Source: Toxorhynchites rutilus septentrionalis (Eukaryota; Arthropoda; Insecta; Diptera; Culicidae). Taken from it: a stretch of 64,000 nucleotides of DNA. The stretch is from the NCBI RefSeq assembly GCF_029784135.1, contig NC_073746.1, positions 226,499,882-226,563,881 on the forward strand. The letters are read 5' to 3'. Position numbers and translations under genes: made by a program. How positions within the stretch are numbered: the stretch's first letter is position 1; each line of letters begins with the position of its first letter. Below the pieces are notes generated by a model. That model searched no databases and was not told the origin of the DNA. It worked only from the letters and a program-made list of their open reading frames with translations. This document shows, in pieces, positions 40,201-52,200 of the stretch.

Positions 40201-43200
40201 AGAACGACTTTTACTTTCTTGGTGACTAAACAAGCGAAATAAACTCTTTTGTTAATATCAACAACCTCGAAAACAGTAGCATTGCTTCATTATGATCAAG
40301 ATTAGCGCAAATGCAATCCTAGTTGAAGGCAGATTTGCGACTGGCACGCGAACCCAAATAACTTATAACATTCCAATAAGATTCGAGATGCTTGGTTTTC
40401 CCCAAATAATTTTTTGGCGCACAACATTAACGCCTGCTTCGCCATAACATCAGTTTAATGCATTGATGCATTCTCAAAGGCACCAACGAAGCCCTTATGA
40501 TGACGGAAAACAAACAATGTTAACTTGGAACTTGGAGAAAGAATGAATTATGCCACACAGCTTGTACTCTGCTGTAAAACCCATCGATGCGAATTCGCTG
40601 ATGAGTTTTTCAAGAGGGACCGCCTTCACCACCAGCGGGGGGAGCCTGATTTTGGTTGCTGCCTGGGTAACGGCGTTTACATTTTCGACCGACGCGCCGA
40701 AGTCGCCGAACTTCGCTGTTGTTCGATGCGGTGTCATATTCGTCAAGGCTCGCTTCAGTGCGAGCGCTTTTCACTGCACCAACATCGCGTGCATCATTAG
40801 ATGATGCTTGCCTCGAAATTTTATTGCCCCTGGCAATGCGTTCATTTTTGCAGGGTTCGAACCTGCCTTCCTCTTCTTCTTACTCATCACACACTACGCG
40901 AAGCGTCCAATTTATGACGCGGAAAGAAAAACACACGATACGAATAACGCGAAAAACGAACTGAAAAATCACACGACGATATCCAAGTTGGATTACCACT
41001 GGTGGGGTCCAATCTTAGATCGAAGCGCAGCGAAAGCATTGCTCAACAGTCCGATGCCGAATGAAAGTTTGCCTCGGCGAGATCCACTGTTTATACTCTA
41101 GGCAAGTATTCCCCTTCATCATTCTACTTTTCTTTGTTCACGGAGACTTTAAATCCTACGATTTCCCCTTCGTTGATCGTCGATAAGTTGCTCGTTATTG
41201 ACAGCTCTGTTCGCGAAAGCACACAAATGGACAGAACAAATGTATGAGAAAATGGAAACGCTTAAAGTTTTCATGAATTTTAACCATTTACAAACCAGGG
41301 GATTCTAATGTATAGCATATTAAACAAATCTTAGGGAATTTCCGATTCGTTAAGTATGTAAATCGACAAAAATAGTTATTAACCTTAACTTTATTTCATA
41401 AAAACGTGACCTGTTTTCCGATTTGGCACCCTTAATGAAAGACGTAGTTCTACGTCAAAAATCAATAAAAAAAATTGTGTTGGTATCAATAAAACTATTG
41501 TTTTTACGTTTAGTGGGTCTATAATGTAAGTTTGTATTGCAGAGGTTGGAACACTGCACGGCTGTCCCAGCTGTCAAAAATAGTAAACGAAAAAGTATTA
41601 CATTCAATCAAAATGCCTCGGCCAACGAAAAGAAGGGTTAAGGTTCTCCAACGTGAATTTGTGGAAAAAATACGATCAACGAAGGAAAATATTAAGGAAT
41701 TATCAATATCGCGTTACTGCGTGGAAGAACTTGTTAATTCCAGAAGAGCCCCAATTCGCATGTGTTATAAATGTGCTATGTTACGCTCGCGTATAGTCAG
41801 AATTTTACTTCATATGCAAATACACCTTCTATATATACAGTCATTCCATTCCAAACCGATATAGTGGCTCTCAGATTTTCGTGAAAAGTGGTAATTTTGT
41901 TCTTTATCGCAAAACATTAGACCCGTATTTTTGACGTAGGACTACGTCTTTCATTTCTATACCGGGGTGTAAAATCAAAGTTTCGAAAACGAAAGCGTTA
42001 CGCCGGAGACCGAGATTTTGAGCGTTAATAGCTCCTAAACCACTGAACGAAATGGTATGATAAACACTTCATTCGAAAGATAAAATGTCTACGCGTTATA
42101 TACTTGTTACTTTTTGATCCAAAAACTTGTTTCAATAGCCTTAAAATTGCTTTCAAAACAGGCTATTGAAATCACCAATCGGTATATAAGCGAGCGCCGC
42201 TCGGAAATCCACTCAGTTATAATTGAACAGCGATTGGAGCATGTTGTCGCTGTTGTGGTGAAGCTCTTCGTTTATCATGAAAGCGCGGATGAACGGTGCC
42301 ACCAAGAGCCTGTTTGTGCACCTTAGGCCAGAAGGGAATCCATCAGGAGGAGAGTGATGCCACAAACGGTTCCCCGGGAAGAGTTCGGAGCAGCCGCCAC
42401 ACACACACACACACATACACGCGCGGAACTCTTCGTTTTGATGCCATTCAGCATCGAAAAAATTCCGGAAAGGTCTAATCGCTGCTGAAAAATAATCTGC
42501 CAGTTCCCTGGGAATTGAAAAATACATTAATATGAAAGAGTTTATTTGATTGTTTTCTATCCATGTAAAACTGCGACCAAATATTTTTCAATTAAGTGCT
42601 ATTAACAGGTGGTTATCGAGTTAGCATTAACCACTGGTGGGCTTCGAGTATCGGAGAGAATCTGGGAAGATGTTATTGTTGCTGAAAAATAATCTGCCAG
42701 TTCCCCTGGGAATTGAAAAATACATTCATGCTAAAGAGTTTATTTTAATATATTCTAACATATAACGCTGCGACCAAATACATTTGGTTTTGTGATTTTT
42801 CAATCAAGTGCAATTAGCAGGAAAGCTTCTGAAGATTTTTCTTCCCCATCAGTAGGATATGTTCGTTTCCAATATTGGATGCGCGCGCAACGGAGAATGT
42901 TTCGCATCGCGAAAAACATAATTCTCGATCGATTATTGCTCAGTCGCTGAAAGTTTCAAACTCAGAGAGTTCATTCGCCTCTAGTTTGCCTTCCAATTTA
43001 CCATCGTAAACCACACCTTCTTTCTATTCAATCACGGACAAAAAGCATACTTAAGCGATATTCTGGTGGTGAAATGCAATCTGTTAGAGGCGAATGAACT
43101 GAAAAGCTTAAAGCCTCTTTAATTCAACATCATCATCATGAAACGCAATCATTTTTCGTGAGGACATCGACAAGACAACATCGTTATTGAACGAACTGAA

Positions 43201-46200
43201 CGTGCTGGACGAGCTGGACGGCGAGGGATCAAGAGATTCATTACCTGACATGAAACGCATTCAGTTTGTTTGGAACTGTGAGGGAGCGCAGAAAAACCGA
43301 TCCATCAGAAGAAGAGAAGACGACCGAGAGAGTATCAGCACCGAAAAACGGTTCCGTTTGAGACATCAAAGCACCCGACACACACACACATACACACATA
43401 TATACGTGCGGAACTTCTTTCGTTTAAATGCCATCCAGCATCGAGAAGATTCCGGAAGAATATTATCGTTGTTGAAAAATATTCTGCCAGTTCCCCTGGG
43501 AATTGATAAATTCATGCGAAAGAGTTTATTTTAATGTTTTCTAACCATGTAACACTGCGACACATTTGTTTTTGTGATTTTTCAATCAAGGGCAATTAGC
43601 AGGAAAGATCTGAAGATTATTCTTCCTCATCAGTAGGATATTTTCGTATCCAATATTGGATGCATAAAACCTTGTACCTCTAACGGGGACTCTCGTTTTC
43701 GAAGTCCCCCGAATATTCATTTATTTTTCATTCAGAATGGATTCAGATTCAACTTCAAACAAATGATCACTGAATCAACGATAGTCCTACGTCACCATTG
43801 CGGTTATACCATAGATATAACCCACTTCCTGTTTTTTTTTTCAGTAGGGTGACCACTTCCATTTTTAAGTTGTCCGAAAAATCAACTTTTTCCTCTTTTT
43901 CCCAAAAATGATTTTTTTCAAAAATTCATAACTTTTGAACTACTAGACCGATTCAAATGATCGACATATCAAATTGAAACCAATCAAATCTTTCATGAAA
44001 AAATACTATACTGCATTTGAATTCTGTTCTCGTTATTATTGATTGTATTCGTTTTTTATTGTTTTCATAGTCTCAGGATCAAGGGCGCCATATTTTTTTA
44101 TTTTTTTTCTGAAAAGCTGAGGATTTTTCACATAACATATCTCGAAACCAGGGAGGCGTTTTTTTTCGTTTTTGAGTTATGATTTTTCAAAGCTATCCGT
44201 TGGCCCGAAAAATCATTTTTTTCCATTTTTTTTCCAATATAAAAAATCATAACTTTTGATCTACTGGACCGATTCAGATGATCGACATATCAAATTAAAG
44301 CCAATAAGCTTGTTTGAAAAATATTACACTCTAAACAAAAATGGATTTTGTTTTCGTAATCATTGATTATATTGGTTTTTATAGCTTTCATGGTTTCGGG
44401 ACCAAGGGCGCCATATTTTTTCATATTTTTTTATGGAAAGCTGAGTATTTTCCACATAACATATCTCGAAACCAGGGAGGCGTTTTTCTCGTTTTTTAGT
44501 TATGATTTTTTAAACTTAACATATTTTCAGTTTTCGTTCAATATTTCTATGCGACTAGACTGGATTTATGTGACTATAATCCAATTAATTAGCAAGTGTG
44601 TTATCTTTTTAAAAAGGCAAGGCTAGTAGGCTTTAATTTGATATGTCGATCATCTAAATTGGTCCAGTAGTTCAAAAGTAATAAATTTTTGAAAAAAGTC
44701 ATTTTTGAGAAAAAAACGCCATCCATCGGGTACCATCGGGTAACTTTGAAAAATCATAACTCAGAAACGAAAAAAACGCCTCCCTGGTCTCGAGATATGT
44801 TATGTGAAAAATCCTCAGCTTTTCAGAAAAAATACGAAAAAATATAGCGCCATTGGTCCTGAAACCATGAAGGCTATAAATAATAAATACAATGAATAGT
44901 TACGAAATAATTACGGTAAACTTTGAAAAATCATAACTTAAAAACAAAAAAAAGGTCTCTCTGGATTCGAAATATGTTATGTAAAAAAGTTCAACGCCTA
45001 CGGTCCCGAGACCATGAAAACCATAAAAAACAAATACAATCATTAATAACGAAACCAAAATTGATTTTTTTGCAACTCTGGTGTTTTTTTAAAAAAAGAC
45101 CAGCTAATTGGATTTAATTTGATATGTCGATCATTTAAATCGGCTCAGTAGTTCAAAAGTCATGATTTTTTGAAAAAAGTAATATTTTGAAAAAGTGTAA
45201 AAAAAATGATTTTTCGGACTACCTTAAAATGGAAATGGTCACCCTAACAAAAAAAAAATAAAAAAATACGGGTCTAATGATTTTCCACAAAGAACAAAAT
45301 TTCCACTTTCCACGAAAATCTGAGTACCACTATATCGGTTTGACATGAAATGGCTGTATATTTATATTTGCAATTGGTCAGCGGAACACATTGTTCATAC
45401 ATTTTACTCCAGTACTGAATTGTTATTTTTTTTTTCAAATGTATTCTGAGACTCGTGTCTGTAAAGCGCCATATAGTCTGATAAGTGAATGGATCTATTT
45501 ACGTGCAAAAATCTAAACAAAGGGTATGCTTTGCTTTTCTCTCACAAACACTATTAACCCATAAGAACACGTGGTTTTACCTATACTTCTACAATGGCTT
45601 CGTTCCACCTTCACCTTAAGATTTTAATAGCGGCTCACTTCACTACACTCTATCCAACTTCTTTAAGACCAAGTGATGATCTTATGCGGGCGCTACACGA
45701 TTCGTCCAACGTTTCACTCGAATGTTGGACTCAAACATTTGACTCGATGAATCGACAAATGTTGTGACGAATGCTGCTACACGGTGAAGTGAATGTTCGA
45801 TTCAATGCAATCGGTCCAAACAATCGGCGAGCATTTGGATCGAATGTTTATTGTTTTGATTTACCATCAAAAACGTTAGGAAACTGAATGACGATGCGAG
45901 TATTGAAATTGCTGCCGTAGCAATTGTACTGATATCGGACTGTAAATTAAAAATGCTTGAACTCAACATTATTAAACTGCAATATTTTGCCGAATATTTT
46001 GAATTTTATGAACCAATTTCATAGTTCCTTCATCTAAAACTTGTAAACAAACCAATCTGTCATAGATAGATTCGGACGAATCGAAGAAAAGAAAAACCGA
46101 TCCATCAGAAGAAGAGAAGACGACCGAGAGAGTATCAGCACCGAAAAACGGTTCCGTTTGAGACATCAAAGCACCCGACACACACACATACACACATATA

Positions 46201-49200
46201 TACGTGCGGAACTTCTTTCGTTTAAATGCCATCCAGCATCGAGAAGATTCCGGAAGAATATTATCGTTGTTGAAAAATATTCTGCCAGTTCCCCTGGGAA
46301 TTGATAAATTCATGCGAAAGAGTTTATTTTAATGTTTTCTAACCATGTAACACTGCGACACATTTGTTTTTGTGATTTTTCAATCAAGGGCAATTAGCAG
46401 GAAAGATCTGAAGATTATTCTTCCTCATCAGTAGGATATTTTCGTATCCAATATTGGATGCATAAAACCTTGTACCTCTAACGGGGACTCTCGTTTTCGA
46501 AGTCCCCCGAATATTCATTTATTTTTCATTCAGAATGGATTCAGATTCAACTTCAAACAAATGATCACTGAATCAACGATAGTCCTACGTCACCATTGCG
46601 GTTATACCATAGATATAACCCACTTACTGTTTTTTTTTTTCAGTAGGGTGACCACTTCCATTTTTAAGTTGTCCGAAAAATCAACTTTTTCCTCTTTTTC
46701 CCAAAAATGATTTTTTTCAAAAATTCATAACTTTTGAACTACTAGACCGATTCAAATGATCGACATATCAAATTGAAACCAATCAAATCTTTCATGAAAA
46801 AATACTATACTGCATTTGAATTCTGTTCTCGTTATTATTGATTGTATTCGTTTTTTATTGTTTTCATAGTCTCAGGATCAAGGGCGCCATATTTTTTTAT
46901 TTTTTTTCTGAAAAGCTGAGGATTTTTCACATAACATATCTCGAAACCAGGGAGGCGTTTTTTTTCGTTTTTGAGTTATGATTTTTCAAAGCTATCCGTT
47001 GGCCCGAAAAATCATTTTTTTCCATTTTTTTTCCAATACAAAAAATCATAACTTTTGATCTACTGGACCGATTCAGATGATCGACATATCAAATTAAAGC
47101 CAATAAGCTTGTTTGAAAAATATTACACTCTAAACAAAAATGGATTTTGTTTTCGTAATCATTGATTATATTGGTTTTTATAGCTTTCATGGTTTCGGGA
47201 CCAAGGGCGCCATATTTTTTCATATTTTTTTATGGAAAGCTGAGTATTTTCCACATAACATATCTCGAAACCAGGGAGGCGTTTTTCTCGTTTTTTAGTT
47301 ATGATTTTTTAAACTTAACATATTTTCAGTTTTCGTTCAATATTTCTATGCGACTAGACTGGATTTATGTGACTATAATCCAATTAATTAGCAAGTGTGT
47401 TATCTTTTTAAAAAGGCAAGGCTAGTAGGCTTTAATTTGATATGTCGATCATCTAAATTGGTCCAGTAGTTCAAAAGTAATAAATTTTTGAAAAAAGTCA
47501 TTTTTGAGAAAAAAACGCCATCCATCGGGTACCATCGGGTAACTTTGAAAAATCATAACTCAGAAACGAAAAAAACGCCTCCCTGGTCTCGAGATATGTT
47601 ATGTGAAAAATCCTCAGCTTTTCAGAAAAAATACGAAAAAATATAGCGCCATTGGTCCTGAAACCATGAAAGCTATAAATAATAAATACAATGAATAGTT
47701 ACGAAATAATTACGGTAAACTTTGAAAAATCATAACTTAAAAACAAAAAAAAGGTCTCTCTGGATTCGAGATATGTTATGTAAAAAAAGTTCAACGCCTA
47801 CGGTCCCGAGACCATGAAAACCATAAAAAACAAATACAATCATTAATAACGAAACCAAAATTGATTTTTTTGCAACTCTGGTGTTTTTTAAAAAAAGACC
47901 AGCTAATTGGATTTAATTTGATATGTCGATCATTTAAATCGGCTCAGTAGTTCAAAAGTCATGATTTTTTGAAAAAAGTAATATTTTGAAAAAGTGTAAA
48001 AAAAATGATTTTTCGGACTACCTTAAAATGGAAATGGTCACCCTAACAAAAAAAATAAAAAAATACGGGTCTAATGATTTTCCACAAAGAACAAAATTTC
48101 CACTTTCCACGAAAATCTGAGTACCACTATATCGGTTTGACATGAAATGGCTGTATATTTATATTTGCAATTGGTCAGCGGAACACATTGTTCATACATT
48201 TTACTCCAGTACTGAATTGTTATTTTTTTTTTCAAATGTATTCTGAGACTCGTGTCTGTAAAGCGCCATATAGTCTGATAAGTGAATGGATCTATTTACG
48301 TGCAAAAATCTAAACAAAGGGTATGCTTTGCTTTTCTCTCACAAACACTATTAACCCATAAGAACACGTGGTTTTACCTATACTTCTACAATGGCTTCGT
48401 TCCACCTTCACCTTAAGATTTTAATAGCGGCTTACTTCACTACACTCTATCCAACTTCTTTAAGACCAAGTGATGATCTTATGCGGGCGCTACACGATTC
48501 GTCCAACGTTTCACTCGAATGTTGGACTCAAAAATTTGACTCGATGAATCGACAAATGTTGTGACGAATGCTGCTACACGGTGAAGTGAATGTTCGATTC
48601 AATGCAATCGGTCCAAACAATCGGCGAGCATTTGGATCGAATGTTTATTGTTTTGATTTACCATCAAAAACGTTAGGAAACTGAATGACGATGCGAGTAT
48701 TGAAATTGCTGCCGTAGCAATTGTACTGATATCGGACTGTAAATTAAAAATGCTTGAACTCAACATTATTAAACTGCAATATTTTGCCGAATATTTTGAA
48801 TTTTATGAACCAATTTCATAGTTCCTTCATCTAAAACTTGTAAACAAACCAATCTGTCATAGATAGATTCGGACGAATCGTGTAGCGGTGTATCGAATGT
48901 CATCGAGTGTCGAATCAACGAATGACAAAATTTTTTTGACTCGTGCCACTCGCGTTGGAAGGTAATCCACAACGAACGGATTACCTTCCAACGCGAATAT
49001 TCGACGCTCGACATTGGAGGCTCGTAGCTCGTCAGTCGACTACACGACGCGTCGAATCATCGAGCGTCCAGCATTCGAGGGTGTTCGTAGCATCGTGTAG
49101 CGCTGGCTTTACTGATTTGTGTCATTGTGAACCAAAAAAGCTTTAATTTATATTCTAGTGTATTGGTATTGCCAACTACCATTCACTGCATGATTTTCAT

Positions 49201-52200
49201 ATGTTTGTGTACAAGCGCTGAGGTTGAACAAATGTTTTTGTATTTTTGAAGTTTGCATAAGACCAGTTACATTTTCCGTTGTTTTAGTTGTTTTGGTCGA
49301 TAAATTTGGAAAATGCCGAAGGGAAAAATGCTCATGGGGAGAGACAAAGGACAAATCGATCCATTTCACCAAGAAAATGTTGGTATCAGAGAAATTGCTC
49401 GTCGGATTGGACGATTCCTTCAAGTAGTGCTCAATTATTTGGCGAATCCTCAAGAATACGGTAAGAAGAAGAGAGCTCGAAGCTCTCTGAACGGGAAATA
49501 GTTAAAACAGCTTCGAATACCACAAAATCTTATGCAAATAAAGCAATCCTTGAATTTAAATGTTTCCCGAGAGACAATTCATCAAGTTTTGGTAAAAAGT
49601 ACACGACGGTTGATGAACTCAAGGCCGCAATTTTGAAGAATTGGGAGAATATCGAGAAATCCGTTCGGCGAAATTTGGTAAATAGTATGCCAACACGAAT
49701 TTTCCAGATTATTAAGGGGGGATTACACTATGAAGATTGAAAAAATGAAAAAATGAAAAAAAAAATCTTTTTAAAATAAAATGTCGCCATTTCGTCAAAA
49801 CTAAATATTTTGAAAAAATTCTACGTACGACGACAGGAAATATATTTAAGATTACGTAAAAAAATCATTGGTTGAAATCGGTCTACTATAAAAACGTGTA
49901 GAACTCCCACCAGTTTATAGGGTTTTGGCTGCAAGGGTTCAACAAACCGATTGCGGCTATTCAGGAGACAAATCAATTGACACCAATATTTTTTTTATTT
50001 GTTAACTAATATATATCTAATAAGACAGATTAATCATAGTAATGTTTTCTCTCGTTGAAAAAAATCGAGAAAATCACATACTTTTTATGATGTTTATAGT
50101 GTACTAACCCCTTTAACCGACATGGCAAGGTTACCAATTATTGACATGTAAATTTCCCAATTGGTTTGAATTTTACATTGATAATACTTATAAATTTTCA
50201 AATGGTCTTATAAAAACTGGACAAGTGAAATTATCATATTTAAGCCCAATAAATAAACAAACAACTCTTTTGAACGAAATTAGCTTCTATCGGTGCAAAA
50301 ATTATCGAAAAGGTCTTCTCGATTGGATTTCCTCCAACCCAGAAGAGATACTATAAACCAAAAACAAATCTCCAGCTCTCGAACAAATTCGAATATCATT
50401 TATAATAAGAATGTATGATTTTATTGCAAATTACTGGTCAGTTTTGGCCTTGATATTGTTGCTATAATCAATCGAAAATGCTGTCGTATCTGCCTGAATC
50501 ACAAAGAGCATCATTCAAGCGTTTTTCTCGAACATACAATCGTTGGATGATGTATAAAGTGTTCCAAATGAGCGTGAAAATTTATCTAACGATCTATCTT
50601 GCTTTCGCTTAATATGTCTACTTCTGTACACGTTTTCAGTGTAAATACCACCCGGGAGGGAAGCTGCGCATCTTACCCGGCAAACAGCTCCCAGTTTTAT
50701 TAGCTACGACCGATGCCACCATTATCCTGGCGTTCATTTCACGGTACTCAAGTGGAGGGAGAAGCCTTTTGTTTTGCTATTAAACTTTACGGCCACTTCG
50801 ACTTAGATAGCACCTCGTCGTAAAAACAACCTGGCGTTATATTGGCGCTGGGAAAAAGGGAAAAACACTACACCGCTGCTCATGTGTGGCTCGTTTCAAA
50901 TTTTATGTCTCCTCCTGGACGTTCCGGAACGTGAGCTTCCGATCCTACCCGACCGGGCAAGCTGCGGAACCAATGAGCCGCTCTAACCACCGCCATGAAT
51001 AAAATCAAACAAACACACAGAGATTACTAGTTTCAGATATTTAATTAGCGTAAAACGCTTTTTACTGCGGCTCGGAATCACATTTAGACCTTTCTAACTA
51101 CGATGTTTCTATTTTTCCTTGTTTTCCAGCTGTGCCGACTGCCACTCGTCTTGCATGACCTGCAATGGGTCCTCCGAATCCCAATGTATTCTCTGCCGCG
51201 CCGGGCGATTCGCCCACGAAGGTCGCTGTCTGTCTGCCTGTCCGGATGGGTTCTACGGGGACAAGAAACGCCACGAGTGTATGGCCTGTCCGATCGGGTG
51301 TGCGACCTGCAGCACCGGGACGATCTGCACTAGCTGTCACAAGAGCTGGACCATGAACAAGAAGGGCAGATGCACCGTCAACGGGAGCAACAATTGTGAC
51401 GAATGTGAGTATGGTTCTAATGTTAGTTTTCAAATCACTTGAAATGTATAAGCTAACTTTGAGTTCATCGTCACAATCTTTTAAAGTTTTATAAGTTCAG
51501 CTGAAAATTTACAAGCTACCTCAAATATTAGATTTTGCGTTCGCTTTACTAAACGTTTTCCAGTGACGTTTCGCCTACGGTGTTCGTTGAATTAAAAGTG
51601 AACTAATATTTTAGTGGCGCTTACCCGACTTCATTTCATTATGCTGTCATCCAGCGTACAATTTCCAGACCGTTGAGCGAAGGTACTTTTTAGTTGAACC
51701 TGCTAAGTGAATCATGAAGCGAAATGGGGATTTACGCTCACCGGACGAATAATATAGCAACTCTTTTTTTCGTGCCATCGTGGAAATAATGGCCTTTTCG
51801 CCGTTGAGCATCCAGTTCTGTGTTGGCACTTTCGCCGTTTCTGCGCTCCGATCAAGCGCTGCTTGTATACGTATACCGCTGATTACCGGGATCATATTCT
51901 ATTTTTTTTCTACTTTTCACCTGACTTGTTGGTATTTTTCTGGTTTATTCCCCAGCCAAAATTACCTAGAAGAAACGTACATTAGCGTTGATTAAAATTT
52001 ATCCTGAATTACTTTCTCGCAGTTTTTCATCCGTGTATAACGAATAGGTACTAGAATTTATCGCCGGACGGCTACTAACAGGATGTGTTTTTTTTTTGTT
52101 TTTCCTATCTCTCTCTTGTCTCGTGCAATTTTCCAGCGGAATATTACGAGAATGGGCACTGCCATTCGTGCCATTCGACCTGCGAGACCTGTACTGGCCC

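Noticed and set aside
41532..41864. 110-codon frame beginning near [16 protein letters not shown]
   Set aside because: Basic and possibly once coding, but no family recognised, and its end runs into a MITE terminal repeat.
42395..42425. (CA)n tracts at 42.4, 43.4 and 46.2 kb as independent microsatellite features
   Set aside because: They are internal to the repeat family and its duplicate, so not listed separately.
44363..47425. Identical 87-codon frames at 44363 and 47162
   Set aside because: They are the same foldback-MITE sequence in the two duplication units, not a duplicated gene.
45972..49014. Minus frames sharing a C-terminal ~35 residues at 45972-46313 and 48769-49014
   Set aside because: Shared only because of the tandem duplication; the sequence is transposon-derived.
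51098..51433. Minus-strand 111-codon frame over exon e
   Set aside because: Shadow of the GC-rich Fur2 coding exon; the same holds for 57264-57518 and 57598-57855.
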